Program-made: the position numbers and the translations under genes
Notes under the pieces: model-generated
The model's input: only the letters and a program-made list of their open reading frames with translations
What the model was told of the DNA's origin: nothing
Database searches by the model: none
Source of the DNA: Phlebotomus papatasi
Lineage: Eukaryota > Arthropoda > Insecta > Diptera > Psychodidae
NCBI RefSeq assembly: GCF_024763615.1
Contig: NC_077223.1
Span: 57,722,627 to 57,786,626 of the forward strand
Length of the DNA stretch: 64,000 bases
Direction of reading: 5' to 3'
In this document: one piece after another, positions 12,367 to 24,235 of the stretch
Numbering within the stretch: the first letter of the stretch is position 1
Layout: each line of letters begins with the position of its first letter

Positions 12367-13503
12367 GATGTTTCTTCACGACAACTGCTGCTAGAACATC
12401 TTCACAGGGCTGCTTATCTAATCGATTTTATTCCGGCAAGTCACTGATAAGGCACTCTGGGTGTGTATCTCAAACAAAATTTCCACACAGTTTCCTGTAT
12501 TATTTGGGAATTAAACTATTTTCATATCCATTGGTATATGTGTGGATAGGGTCAATCTTGAGGACAAGACACCAAGGAGTCACACTTTGACCGATGGCGT
12601 GGAAAAAGGGCGCGAAGGAAAGTACGGAGGGAAAATCGATAGAATCGGTGTTTGTTTATGTTACTCACGTAATGCTAAAACTAAGGCGAGAGAGTACATA
12701 AAAAATATGTCACGCAAATTATTTATGGAGCCTTCAAGTCGCCAAATTAATGCCTTTTTAGTGCACATGCCATCCTCTTGGGGCTTGACTAGTGCGGGAA
12801 AAAGGGGGCAAATCGATAGTTTTTTCCTTCACCTAGTGACGTCTTACAAGCCTTTTCCTCTTCTCAAACATTCTCGCATTCAACAAACTTTAAAGATCCT
12901 ATTGATTTCACACATCTAACTCCAACTTTTGGGGACTCTTCCATTTACAAAAAGATAAAAAAAAACAGGAAAATTGTAAGGGTGGCGGCACCTGAAGGTC
13001 AAACACACCTCTTCAGCAACAGTTTGGCTGTGATTCAGAGCTGAAATTCTGAAGAGGAATTGCAGAGAATCTCATTCGGATTCTATACCAACACCCACAA
13101 CACTTGGAGCAATTTGATCACAAATACCACAAGAATGATGTCATCGAAGCGCGCCGATTTGCACTTCCCGAAGAACTTTAGCCTCCCCAAAGCTCTCAAA
13201 CTCCTCGTTAGAACTTTTATTTTGTTTGGTGTCTATCGTCAGCGAACGACAACCATCGACTGCGGACTGCGGTCTGTCTGAAGCCACGAAGGCGCCGCTT
13301 GAGCACTGTTCCGAGCGCAATATCTAAGAATTGATCACGCAGTCCCTCGTGAGTGTTAAGTCATTAAGCAAACACCGAGGGGCTCTTCAAAAAAAAGCTG
13401 TCATTAGAGGGTTGGTCGGGTAAAATCAATCGCTCATTCCCCCCTATCTACAACACTGATTTGCGTCCAACCTTTGTGAATTATTTATTCATCAGCTGGC
13501 TAA
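12367..13503. promoter_or_regulatory. Likely divergent promoter region between Kua and a plus-strand exon
   Basis: This 1.1-kb stretch is GC-richer than its surroundings, especially 13140-13340, and is free of recognised transposons. It separates the Kua start codon from a plus-strand candidate first exon. It holds two copies of AATCGATAG (12634-12642 and 12811-12819), which resemble the insect DRE motif (TATCGATA). Each is preceded by a GGAAAAAGGG-like tract, and an E2F-like GCGGGAA lies at 12794-12800. An open frame at 12542-12919 matches no family I know. Transcription start sites cannot be placed from sequence alone. Confidence 0.5.
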
Positions 13504-13548
13504 ATGGTTGAATCATCGTACGATATTGTGAAGAAAATCAAGAGGCTG
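13504..13548 (+). CDS. Candidate first coding exon of an unidentified divergent gene
   Basis: ATG in the context TAAATGG, directly preceded by an in-frame TAA. It is followed by 15 codons (MVESSYDIVKKIKRL) and the donor CTG|GTAAGT at phase 0. The peptide is charged and not recognised. Support comes from the good start context, the perfect donor, and its position head-to-head with Kua across a GC-richer region. No downstream exon was found, so the exon is unproven. Confidence 0.4.
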
Positions 13549-13550
13549 GT

Positions 13551-14027
13551 AAGTTCACAAAATATATAACCCTTAATTGGAATACATTTTTGAATGGAAT
13601 GATTTTTCATGGTCAACGGTCAAGAGTAAGCGTTATAATTGGATAGAGTCGGGAATTCTGAGCTATTTTGGGCAAACTTTTAAGTGATTTAAAAATGGAT
13701 TTAACTCGTTTGTGAACTAGAACTATCAAATGGTAAGTAATGCTAAAGTACTTTTGAGTTATGGTATCTAAGTCAAGAGTTCAAGAATTTCGCAAACCAT
13801 GGGGCGCTTTTTCATCCCTCTACGTTTTAAATAATATCTTTTAGATCTAGATTATAGCACATTTTCAATTGACTTTTTCAAATTATTTGTAAGTCACATG
13901 TACGTATGGTCTGAAAGCATCGACTCCAGAAGAGCACAAAAAATCTCTTCTTATGTCCTTTTTTCCTAAAAAAAATTCTCCCTTCATCTGTTGAAGAACT
14001 TATTTTATATTTGAATATGGATGGCAG
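13551..14027. repeat. Dispersed GCAAAGCGTGGAACGCTTT-type repeat, diverged copy
   Basis: Around 13725-13815 the order AATGGTAAGTAATG, AAAGTACTTTTGAG, AGAGTTCAAG, TTTCGCAAACCATGGGGCGC matches copies at 36480-36595, 54470-54600 and 62840-62965. Nothing else is recognised in this stretch, which lies just downstream of the candidate exon donor. Confidence 0.45.
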
Positions 14028-14256
14028 TAGGGGAATTCTGTAACAGTATGACAATGTCATATGACAAATTTAATTTTTTTATGTGGTAAATTTGAAAGTT
14101 ACAATTGCAAATTTAACTCATATCGGTTGCTAAAATCTTCATGGAGCTCCTTGTAATGGCCATTAGCTGCTCACTGGGCTTTAATGTAGTTCCGATCCCG
14201 AATTTTACCACGAGAATTTGTCATATGACATTGTCATACTGTTACAGAATTTCCCT
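14028..14256. mobile_element. TA-flanked MITE, TA|GGGGAATTCTGTAACAG family
   Basis: The left arm GGGGAATTCTGTAACAGTAT continues into GACAATGTCATATGACAAAT. The right arm is its reverse complement, with one base changed in the terminal run. The element is about 229 bp with arms of about 40 bp, and the right TA has become AA. Confidence 0.85.
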
Positions 14257-14318
14257 TCAGAACAGGAAAATTAAAATAGAAATATTTCTAAAACATTTCC
14301 TGTGGAAGAGTTCGAATA

Positions 14319-16455
14319 TGGGGTGGAGTCATCTCTTATGCACGTTATACACCTATGGAGCGCGTGCAAGAATCTTGAGTTCTTACCTAAGACAGATCGT
14401 CAGTTAAATCAGCATTTGTCGTAACTTCATTTTTGCGATTTTGGGATATATACATATTTAGAATCCACTCAGAAAAGAGCTCTGTAGAAACAGCTCTTAA
14501 TTTAGCTCTTGAAATAAGAACGGGCATTTGTGTCTTGGGTTAAAGACTATTTTACTTGAACGAAAGCATTTTTTTTAAAACATGCTTTGGCTCAAGAACG
14601 TACAGTGTTTGAATTTTCAAAGATTAAAAAAAATGTCTCTGAAGGAATTTTAAGCAACGAGCAGATCTTGGAGCAAAGCATAACGAGCTTTGATTCCAGT
14701 ATCAGATTTTCTCTGCTGTATCGCAACAATATTGACGTACACTCACAAATAATAAACGCAATTGAATTTCACGTTTTTTTTTATTGAAGTATCACTGTAT
14801 ACATTTTTAATCTATTGTATTTCACATTCCCTATTTTTTTTTATTAAAATCTAAACGAAATTCATCCCTTTTTGTCTAAATCAAAACTCACATTTAGGAA
14901 GATTTTTTTCTATCCGACTATCGATGAGAGAGATGCCCGACATGTTTACAATTTTTTTTCACCGGAACCATCTCGCAAAAATCTTTTAAATTTTTCACTA
15001 TATAACATTTTTAAATAAAAAATCACTGTTGCACAACACTCCAGAGGCTCGAGCGAGCTCGTGAGTCACAATGTTTTGTTTTTCAGAAAAAAATATTTTT
15101 GTATTTTTCGATCAATAATTCACTTAATTTTCACGTAATTCTTGTCGGCACTGTATTTTTTTGAACCACAAGACACTTCACTACTCGTAAAGGCTTCCCC
15201 CACAATTTTCACTATAATTTTATTAATAAAACTCGCGAAAACAATCACCACTTTGCGAATTAATTGCACTGTAAATTATTTTGTCTGCCATTTGACAGCA
15301 CTGAAAGCCACTGGAAATTTTCTAGTGAGATGATATTTCGCTCAAGATACGCCAGCTCTTAGTTGATCTGTTTTAGAAAACAGCTCTTAATTCAAAGCAC
15401 GACATGTTTAGGTTGATTCGGCTCTTAAAATATTCTTACAGACAAGAGCTGTATTTTTGCAAATCCCATACAAAGTTAGAACTGCCCTTTTCTGAGTGTC
15501 GGCGTAATTTTGTTTATTAAACGCACGTGAGAAAAAGAAACATTTATAAGCCCATTAAAAATTATTTTAAACAAAAATTATCGTAAGTGCCCTTAATTAA
15601 TAAAAATTTATCAGAATTTGTCGTAACTTACATTTTCGAGGAAGTTACGACACATTTTCATACAAAATTTGCTCTAATCAGCATTTGCCGTATCTTCTTT
15701 CGCTCACTTGCGTGGCTTGTAATTTGCAGCAAAAGTGTAATATTTCTCAATAAAACGTTCACAAACTCTTCCAAATATCCAAGGACAGTACGAATAATGC
15801 AACATTAAATCATTTTAATTCGATATTTGTGAGAAAAAAGTGAGGAAAAATCCCTGCTCATCTGTCATTAATTCAAAACAAAACAAGCGACGTGGCGCAC
15901 AAAATTTTTTAAATAAAATTTATGAAATAAAAGCTTTTAGGGGCAGGGGCCACAGTTTAATTGACTAATTTAGTGAAATAAAGGCACTCATTATCACTAA
16001 AGTAATTAAAATTGATATAATGTGTTTTTGAAAATCGTCGTAACTTCCAAGATCTCCATACATTAGAAGTTACAGATTTATAAACGATGCAAGTTACGAT
16101 AAAATATTATTGTGTTTCTTCTAACATATTTCTCAATATCTCAGCTTTTAAATCATTTTATGAAGATTTTTTCAAGTTAACTTACAGTTTATTAGTGCCA
16201 CTTTTATTATTTTGACTCAAAAGTATCGCATTCGGGGCTCATTTTTAAGAAAAATAATGCTGAACTGAAAATTTCGTCTCCTGAAAAGTTGTCAAAAGGA
16301 AGTTACGACAAATGCTGATTTAACTGACGAGATATCGAAAAATCATAAAATTATCAGTTTATGATGTTATTAATAATTTTGTGATTTTTCTAAATCTATT
16401 TTAGATAGGAACTCAAGTTTTTTGCAAACTGTTTATAAGTGATGACTCCACCCTA
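14319..16455. mobile_element. 2.1-kb TIR element, TA|GGGTGGAGTCATC family
   Basis: The left end GGGTGGAGTCATCTCTTATG is matched by the right end in reverse, TAGGGTGGAGTCATCACTTA. Both ends continue into CTTGAGTTC and GTCAGTTAAATCAGCATTTG followed by TCGTAACTTC. The words TCGTAACTT and AAGTTACGA recur across the interior (for example 15620, 16035, 16300). The left TA is now TG. No transposase was recognised. A CACTCAG-ended element is nested at 14466-15498. Confidence 0.75.
14466..15498. mobile_element. Nested element with CACTCAGAAAAG ends
   Basis: The left end CACTCAGAAAAGAGCTCTGT is mirrored by the right end in reverse, CACTCAGAAAAGGGCAGTTC. Subterminal AGAGCTGT/ACAGCTCTT words repeat on both sides. 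It is about 1.03 kb, AT-rich inside, and lies within the 14319-16455 element. No transposase was recognised. Confidence 0.65.
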
Positions 16456-17102
16456 CACACTATCAAACAAAAGTTCCATATATGTGGTAACTCATAAAAT
16501 AGTTGTGATTAAAGCTTTGGCTTAATTGAAAAACACAGTTAGAGATACGAGACTATCGCAATTCCTGAAGACTGAATTTCAAAAATGAAGCAATGATTGG
16601 TAACCGAAAACAAAACACAGAGATGAAGAAAATCAGCTGGCTGCAAGTACAACAAATTCATTTCATGAGTAAGTACATTTTTAAGCTTTTCTTTTGGGAA
16701 GTTTTGTAGGAGAACTGTCAGAGGTGAATATTTCCGCCGGTAGATTGAATACCAAGAACAGTAAAACACGGTACAGGCCTTTGGTTCTTTTTTCATTTTA
16801 ATTTCTCATGCCTTAAAAAATTTAAAAAAAAGGAAAGGAAGTACAGGTCATTATCATCTTTTACTGCCCCTGGGAAAATGTTGAACGTTTCGATTCAATT
16901 TTTTGAATTATAAGCTAAAGAGAATACACATTTCCCAATGGCAGGGAGATAAAACTGGCAAAAGTAACTTACTTGAACGACCTCATGCTATATATTTAAG
17001 TGATTAAGACTTCTTAAAAAATGGTCTTTTTTTTATTAAGGATTTTGTTTATTTTAAATTTGTAAAATTTAAAATATTGTTGGAATTTAGAGTCAAAATA
17101 CA

Positions 17103-17318
17103 TAGGGGAAACTGGGGCACCACCTAACACGGGGTAGCACCAAACACTGCGATTTTTTAATCAGATATTCGACTTTTGAGGACAAGTCCTATAGGAATTT
17201 ATAGGCACTATAGGGATGCTTGTACATTGAAGAAATGGTCGAGATAGTCCAAGTAGTTTAGAAATAAAAATTAGTGTTTGGTGCTATCCCATGTTTGGTG
17301 GTGCCCTAGTTTCCCCTA
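17103..17318 (+). mobile_element. TA|GGGGAAACTGGGGCACC MITE, copy 1
   Basis: It is 216 bp including TA at both ends, with terminal inverted repeats of about 42 bp (GGGGAAACTGGGGCACCACC and onward through CACGGGGTAGCACCAAACA). The interior is shared with 25521-25800 and 44825-45040. Confidence 0.92.
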
Positions 17319-17518
17319 AGGTTAATGTTATGGAAATGAGTTAAGAGTTGATGTTCCTGGCGATGGTTATACGAACATGATATACTATAATATTCTGATT
17401 ATTAAAAATTTAAAATATTGGGAGCGTGAATAAAATTTTTATAATAATAATATTTTTTGTGCAATAAGAAAAATATTACATTGGGAGTTTACTTTAAAAT
17501 AAATATTAATTAAAGAAT

Positions 17519-17922
17519 TAGGGTAAATGTGCCAAATTCCGGCCAACTTGCAATTCCGGCCAACTTGCAATTCCGGCCATTTTTTTTGTTCCTCAAATTT
17601 CCATGAATTAGCTTAGGAAAAAAATTAGCTTCGACAAACAAGATGACGTGAAAAAGACATTTAAAGAATTCCCGATGGGCAAAGAACTATGAGAATGAAG
17701 GTGGCCGAAATAGGGCACCACAGCTATGTCAACATTTTTATTTATTTTAAAATGTATTAAGAATGATTTTAGCGTAAATAAAGACGAGTCTACAAGTTTC
17801 CAAGCAACACTCCTTAAGAAGAAGTAATAAAAATATTCAATTTGTATTAATAATATTGCATTTAAAACTTGAAACCTTGGCGCTTGCATGCAAGTATGCA
17901 GAAATTTGGCACATTTTCCCTA
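17519..17922 (+). mobile_element. TA|GGGTAAATGTGCCAAATTCCGGCC MITE, copy 1
   Basis: The left end is TAGGGTAAATGTGCCAAATT followed by three copies of a CCGGCCA-type word. The right end in reverse is TAGGGAAAATGTGCCAAATT. The 3' subterminal words GGCGCTTGCATGCAAGTATG recur in the other three copies. Confidence 0.85.
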
Positions 17923-18950
17923 ACACCTTTTTATAACAAAAAACGACTCGACAATCTTCCAAAGTACTTATCTGCCTCTCACTTGAAACATCATGCTATG
18001 AAAGAGCTTGGTAATAAAGGCGCCTACTGTCTAACTTCTAAGTGGCAGGAAAAATTAAACTAAAGCCCTCTGACACCAATATCCCATCGTTAAAGCATCA
18101 CTTTTTCTCAAACTGCAGCAGTACACAATTAAAAGTTTATTACACTTCTGAATTGCAAAAAGTGGCATGACTTATGCAATATATTTTTATTTCTCAAAGA
18201 ACCTTTGCAAAAAGTCTGAAGAGAACAAAAGTTCTCAAAGCAGAATGATAATGTTAGCATCTCTTGTTTCAATTTTCGAGGAAAAAGTTTTTCAATAAAA
18301 AACACAAAACTTATATGTGGATATTATTATTTCCATCTCTGCTTTCAATTTTCTCTTCTATCTGGAGGGTGGTTTATCTCAATCAATTTACTTGGAAAAC
18401 ACTCAACACTCCTTATTGACAATAACAATATATTATTCGCAACGAAGTACTGCTTTTTTCGACCACTTAACGTTTTTCCTCATTAAGTTTTATTCTCTTT
18501 TTTAGGTCTAACATAAAACGAATAATATATTTGTTCTGCTTTGACATTGTTAATGTTTTATTATATTTATATTTTTTTCATTTTTTCTCCAAAGCGACTT
18601 CAAAGCTTTGAATTTGAACGTGTTATCGCTGAAAACCAATATTGGAAATAATTAATGTTTTTGATGTGACAAGTTTTTCCATTCATTTTTTATTATTGAA
18701 AATCAATTTTACCAGGTGATAAAGTTTCCCAGCTTTGTGGAATTCTCGAACTTGTCATGTTAATGGCCCTTATTCATGGACTACGCCGGTGATAAGCCTT
18801 AGTAATCTTCTACACAGTCTGGATTCTCTTCAAACAACCTATAGAAGTACTTGTAACATGGAATTTGTGGAATTCGATTGATAGTTTATTAGTTTCAACA
18901 AGTATATTGCAGAACTTAATGTGGTTATCATCACTATTTTCTGGAATCTC
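17923..18950. other. AT-rich sequence, nothing recognised
   Basis: No repeat family shared with the rest of the window and no exon with credible splice sites was seen here. Confidence 0.5.
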
Positions 18951-19090
18951 TTTAATCCTTAAATCAAAAATTGGCGGTCAGAAAAAAAAAAAATTTTTCC
19001 GAGCTTTTAGAGAAAAACATAAGTTTAGAAGGCGATAGGAAAAAAATCATTTTTGTGTCACCGGTGACCCAATCATCCTTAAAGGGTTAA
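18951..19090. mobile_element. Small TTAA-associated MITE
   Basis: The left end is TTTAATCCTTAAAT. The right end in reverse is TTAACCCTTTAAGGATGATT. The element is about 140 bp with imperfect short arms. The terminal TTAA suggests a piggyBac-type target, which is inference. Confidence 0.5.
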
Positions 19091-19209
19091 TATTCATATA
19101 ACATTTTGAAGAAAGTCTCATGCCCATATAATGATGAAGAGCGGAAAAATGTGACCAATAGAGTATTCGGGCGGGCAGATAAAACAAAGACGAACTATAT
19201 TTAAAACTA

Positions 19210-19848
19210 TAGGGGAAGTGTGCCAAATTGCGGCCAGCTTCTAATTTCGGCCACTTTGGGTGTAATTTCGGCCATGGAAATAAATTAATTAAAATTATGT
19301 ATGTAATCTTCGAATAGTTAATGAATTCATTTTGCTTTTAAATATTTATTCATTTTAGGATGTATTAACATAAAGACCGTTAAATTTTAGGTGGAGAAAG
19401 CCTTGGAAGAGTTCAGGAAGGGCAAATTGCTGCGGGAATCTGCGCGTAAATTTGAGATGCTACTCTTCAGGTCTTCAGGACAAGTTACACGGAAGATCTG
19501 AGGTAGGTCATATAAACATATTAAACTAAATATTAAACTCGTTCCGTTTGACGTTTTGAAATTTTCTATCTGTTCCGTCACAAAAGGTGGTCAGTAAAAA
19601 GGTGGCCGGTATTTCACACAAAGTGTCCGGAATACTACCCAAAGCAATGTTCATATTTTTAATAATTTTTCAATATTTTAGGAAGTGATTTAAAGAAAAC
19701 AAATTTGATAAACTAGTCTTCAAGGTTCCACACAACCCTCCCGAAAAGAGGGTGACAAAAATATCAATATGAATTAAAAATGTTGCATTTCAAACTTATA
19801 ACTTCGTTGCTTATATGCAACTATGCCGAAATTTGCACACTTACCCTA
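19210..19848 (+). mobile_element. TA|GGG...GTGCCAAATT MITE, copy 2 (long form)
   Basis: The left end is TAGGGGAAGTGTGCCAAATT. The right end in reverse is TAGGGTAAGTGTGCAAATTT. It shares the CTTATATGCAACTATGCCGA end region with copy 1. At 639 bp it is longer than the others, with extra internal sequence and repeated TTTCGGCCA words near the left end. Confidence 0.8.
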
Positions 19849-22351
19849 TTGTAACTAAATTTGGATAAAGTATGACTCCCTTTTCCCTTTAGATGAAATT
19901 AGGGATGGATTTGTGTTTACAAATCTTGTTTTTAGATTATCATGCTATAGTTTTCGAACAATAACAGTGCTTAAACAAATAATGCATTATATTATCGATA
20001 TGTATTAATGAAAGATCTGTGTCTATTTCTCATGCTTTGTTTCAGTGTAATATGTTTACATTAAAGTTCCAGCATATGCCTCTTAAGAAAACAGGATAGT
20101 GGGTGAGCAATTGACTAGTTACACGATTTGGGTATACATAGTAGCTTTCTTCCCCTTTCCAAGGATTTCAGTTTTCACCCCTTTGGAAGTGCGTGTATAC
20201 ATGACGAGGTAGAGAAAATCTACATGGTTTAAATACACTTGATTGATCTTATAGTGGAATACCAAATTAATTCATATTAAATCATTCATATGTGAAATTG
20301 ATCTCTTGACTAGTCTTTTCATCATCCCCAATGTTGAGCGCCAGTTTTGGAGCTTCTTAAGTGGATTTTCACATGAGCTTCATTGACTCTTGCGGAACTA
20401 CGAAAGCCTGTACTATATGTTACTATTCACTTTATTGGTTTTTACACAAGAAAAACCTATTAAATGATTTTTGTCTTATTACTGATTTCTACCAGTTGCG
20501 ACAATGAATTTATTCTCAAGCTTTAGCAAAGCCTATCGGTGTTTTATTGATTTCAGAACCCTCACATTCTTTGCTAAAATTATTTTCCATAACGTTCAAG
20601 ATTAACTTTTTTTATTTATTAAGATCCTACATAAGCTCTCCTTGGCTGAGATTCTTTACAGGAAACCTTGAATTGCTTCAATACGGGGTGTGAATTCAAT
20701 TGCTTGTGGAAATGTATATTATCAAATTATACAAAGATGCGACCGTCTTCAGGGAAGGGGTAAGGTAGACAATTCCGGGTATTACAAAACCCATGAATAA
20801 TGTAAATATTTGCTATCTCTTTGAATTCAAACAATACAAAGGAGGTTAAATTAAGAAATCATTATTATGCCTTAAGATCAATTTATGCGATATAGTGGTT
20901 TTATCTAAAAAATGTGGAACATACTCTTCTCAAGTTATACCTTAACTATGACTATTAAGAAAGTTCTTCTGTAATCCAAGCCGTTTTTTCACACGCAACT
21001 CATTCATTTCATTTTGAAAACATATCAATTTTTACCTAATAATATGATGTGTGACCTACATTTTCTCAAATATAGCTTCCCACTCGATCCAGAATGTTTA
21101 ATGAGAAGCAGTGTGATGCTCTGAATGATATGAAAATATATAAGATACTGTGAGTGGTAAAATAAAAGAGCTCCTTAACCATGAAACGTGCGAGCATTTA
21201 TTGTTCTGAAATCTGAGAATGTTTACTTAGCAATTCAATCAATTCAAGTAGTATGTGTCCTGCTTTTTCCGTTTTTTCTCTGTTTTTGACACTATAAGAG
21301 CTTTCGCTCCATTTCCGTGATTTTTGAAAATGGCAAAAGGAAAGGAATATCCCATCTTCGCACCCACATCAATTGGTCGTCCGGCGGAAAATCGACTAGG
21401 ACAGAGATAGTGTCTCGTCCAACATCCGGGTATCCCATCCTACACAATGAATTCATCGTTGTTGGATTTTTCCTCAGTTCCCATGCTCATGCCCTGAGTT
21501 TGTTGTTCACCAACTTTGGCTTTTGTCAAGCACAAATTGAGATCATTTCTTTGGGACGCACTTTAATGTAACTAAGAGAGATAAATAAAATACTAACTTA
21601 CTACACTTGAATACAAAACATTAATTTCAATGTTTGCCACAGAAAATGGGGGTGAATGTTAATAATTAATAACAATTTCTACCCTTAGGGAAAATTAAGC
21701 TCATTTAAATTCTCATGAGATATTAAAAAGATAAATTCTACCAGATTATTCGCTTAGAGCTTTCACCCAAAAAGCTCACCCGCAGTTTGTCAGAAAATCA
21801 AAATTCCACTTCCTTGACATATACTATACACTCTCTGAGGAAAAACCTTACGGACTGCCCATTAACATATGTACAAATGTGGAGGATTTATGGGTCTCTC
21901 CAGGAAGGCGTGACACGAACATCAAATAAATAAAATACGTGTACGCCACAGTCTATTGAGAAGACAAGAAGGAAGCAAAAGGATTGATCGTAAAATATGT
22001 CTCTTCTCGAATCATAGCCCATCGAATAGCCTCGTTAATAAGGTACTCCTCATGTGACTCCCGGGAAACTCATCTGCACACCAACCATATAAACTCAATC
22101 TAATTACACCCCAGATAATGGTATATTTAGAATGTGCGGATACCATGTAGACATATAACATTCAAGCTTTTGTCACGAATTTCTATTCCATTCAAAGGTA
22201 GAATCCATTTACACTAAAATGACTCAAGTGTAAATTATAATGTTAAATGTCCCTTACTTGCTATACTACAAAAGTTCATAAAAATAAATTATTTTTATAA
22301 TTTATCCAGAACGATCAAAATTCTCCAAATTGACGAACTTCACTATATATT
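19849..22351. other. Mostly single-copy AT-rich DNA
   Basis: At 20646-20715 there is a half-copy of the repeat that begins CTGAGATTCTTTACAGG (full form at 40355-40591). At 21330-21410 there is a 26-codon ATG frame in a good start context (see findings). Nothing else is recognised. Confidence 0.5.
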
Positions 22352-24001
22352 CAGTGGCGACAAGATAAATAGCACAGTTTCGGACACTGTAATATATGCT
22401 TTGTTTTTCGAAAAATTATGCATTTAAATGATGAAAGTAATAATAAATGAACTTTTATATAAATACATTTTGAATATGAAGAAAAAACATGAAAGTTCTA
22501 TCAAGAAATTTAGTACGATCAAAAAATTCTTGAAATGGCACATATTAAGAGGACAATATAAATAGCACACCCTTTAAGAAGTGCTAGTTTTCGGCTTCTA
22601 CTGCAATTAACAACTTACGAATTCTATTTAAAAAATAAATTTGGATTAATTAGTACTCAGTTAAGTAACTTTTGGAAAAAATAAGCTCTTACCAACGAAG
22701 GATCATTAAAGAAATCAGGATTTGACACTATTCTAATGTGATTGTATTTCATGTAGTGTGGATATCTACTTAAAAGTATTACAAATTGGTCACATTCGAG
22801 AGATTTATCTTGTGATCAATCTTTTCCTTTAAATTCAACAGAATTGTGGTCCTTAGACCGTCCTGGCCATTCCAAAAAGTCAATTTTGTTCTGATTGAAC
22901 CACTTTTAAAAACTCTTGGCAGTGTGTTTGGGATCATTAGCTTGGCTAAAACTTAAAACCCAAAAGCAAATTATTTTCGATGTTGAAGTACATGTTTTGT
23001 CCAAAGGTATCCTTGTAAACAAATTGGTTTATATTGCCTGATATTTGACATACAGATCATACGACACTTCGCAAAATGTAACCCCATACTGTAAAATTAC
23101 CACCAATAAGTTTTACGTTCTTAATTATGTATCAAGGACAAAATTCTTGAATTTTAGGACATCTAATATTTTGATATGTCATATCCAATTATACTAAACA
23201 GGAATAAATCAGTTCAAAGAATATTATTCCAGAATTACAGGACCTTCTGCATATGCTCTTTAACAAAAATCAAACAACAGATACGGTTTCGTTTGAATAC
23301 AAATTCCGTATGTCTGGCAACACTTCTAAACCGGATATTTTTACATAATTGACTTTTAGTAATGCTCACACAGTAAAGCTCACACCACTTTTTTCAATTT
23401 GTTCCTTTATTTTCCGAACGGAGGCATATAAATTCAGTTTTACTATAAGAACAATGGCAGAATCTTCTCTAGAAATCGTAATTATTTATCGAAATTTTCG
23501 AGTTTTTGCGTGATTTGTAAGTTTGATCATAAAAAATTATTAATTTGAATGTTATCTTCCTTGAACAATATACTTTACAAAAAAAATCTTTGTTATACGA
23601 AATTCTTTTACGTAAAGCCTGTAACATCTGCACCAAAGGCTCTATTTACATGATTTTTCAGTTCTCATAAATTTATTTTACGAAAATTTGTGGCATTAAT
23701 GCCTATAAATTATTAGAAATACAGTAATAAATTGAAATTTAAAATAAAAGTAAATTTCATGTAATATTTTCAGAGAAAATGAAAGTGTGCTATTTAAATT
23801 GGCCACACGAATTATACCTAAACACAATGACAAAAACACAGAGTTCTAACAGACACAAATATCAAATAATTATGATTTTTATTTATAATAGGCATACTAT
23901 CTTCTAAAAAAAGCACGATCAGGTATAAAGCTTGATATTGTATCATAAAACATCAAAATAGGGAAATCGTTGAAGGTGTGCTATTTATCTTGTCGCCACT
24001 G
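22352..24001 (-). mobile_element. Tc1-like DNA transposon, decayed, 1.65 kb
   Basis: The left end CAGTGGCGACAAGATAAATA is followed by GCACA. The right end is its exact reverse complement, ending TATTTATCTTGTCGCCACTG and followed by TA. The 1650-bp length fits a full-size Tc1/mariner element. The interior carries a broken transposase on the minus strand. The left TA has become TT. Confidence 0.9.
22800..23130 (-). pseudogene. Tc1-like transposase remnant
   Basis: Minus-strand reading gives GGNFTVWGY, then after frame changes SQANDPKHTAKSF, a stop, and KWFNQNKIDFLEWPGRSKDH. Tc1 transposases carry the catalytic sequence (Q)DNDPKHT...WPAQSPDLNPIE. Here the second catalytic Asp context is NDPKHTA, and the WPAQSPDLNP stretch has become WPGRSKDHNS. 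Stops and frameshifts show it is inactive. Confidence 0.85.
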
Positions 24002-24029
24002 TATTGTATGCATAGAATTGCAGTGTCGG

Positions 24030-24235
24030 ATTTTATAGTTTTCTTTAAAAGGCATATTGAAGAAACCACTATTTAATCGAAGTAAATGCCTACCTTATTG
24101 TACCTACCTTTTTGTTGATATAAAAATATTTATCAATCTCTTACAAACATTTTTTTTCACAAACGCAATGAAAAATTTCATTTTGCCCCAGTCTCTCCTA
24201 ATTTTCGTTATTTCGGAATGAAATTAACACAGAAC
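24030..24235 (+). repeat. Dispersed repeat (CAATGAAAAA family), copy 2
   Basis: The ordered words AAATATTTATCA, TACAAACATTTTTT, CGCAATGAAAAATTTCATTT and CCAGTCTC match 33130-33250 and part of 4500-4625. This copy directly abuts the Tc1-like element. Confidence 0.5.

Noticed and set aside
12542..12919. 125-codon open frame in the promoter region
   Set aside because: It gives no recognisable domain and has no splice or homology support, and it overlaps putative regulatory motifs.
13060..13281. 73-codon open frame in GC-richer DNA upstream of the candidate exon
   Set aside because: It probably lies in the promoter or 5' UTR. There is no ATG-led protein similarity and no splice support.
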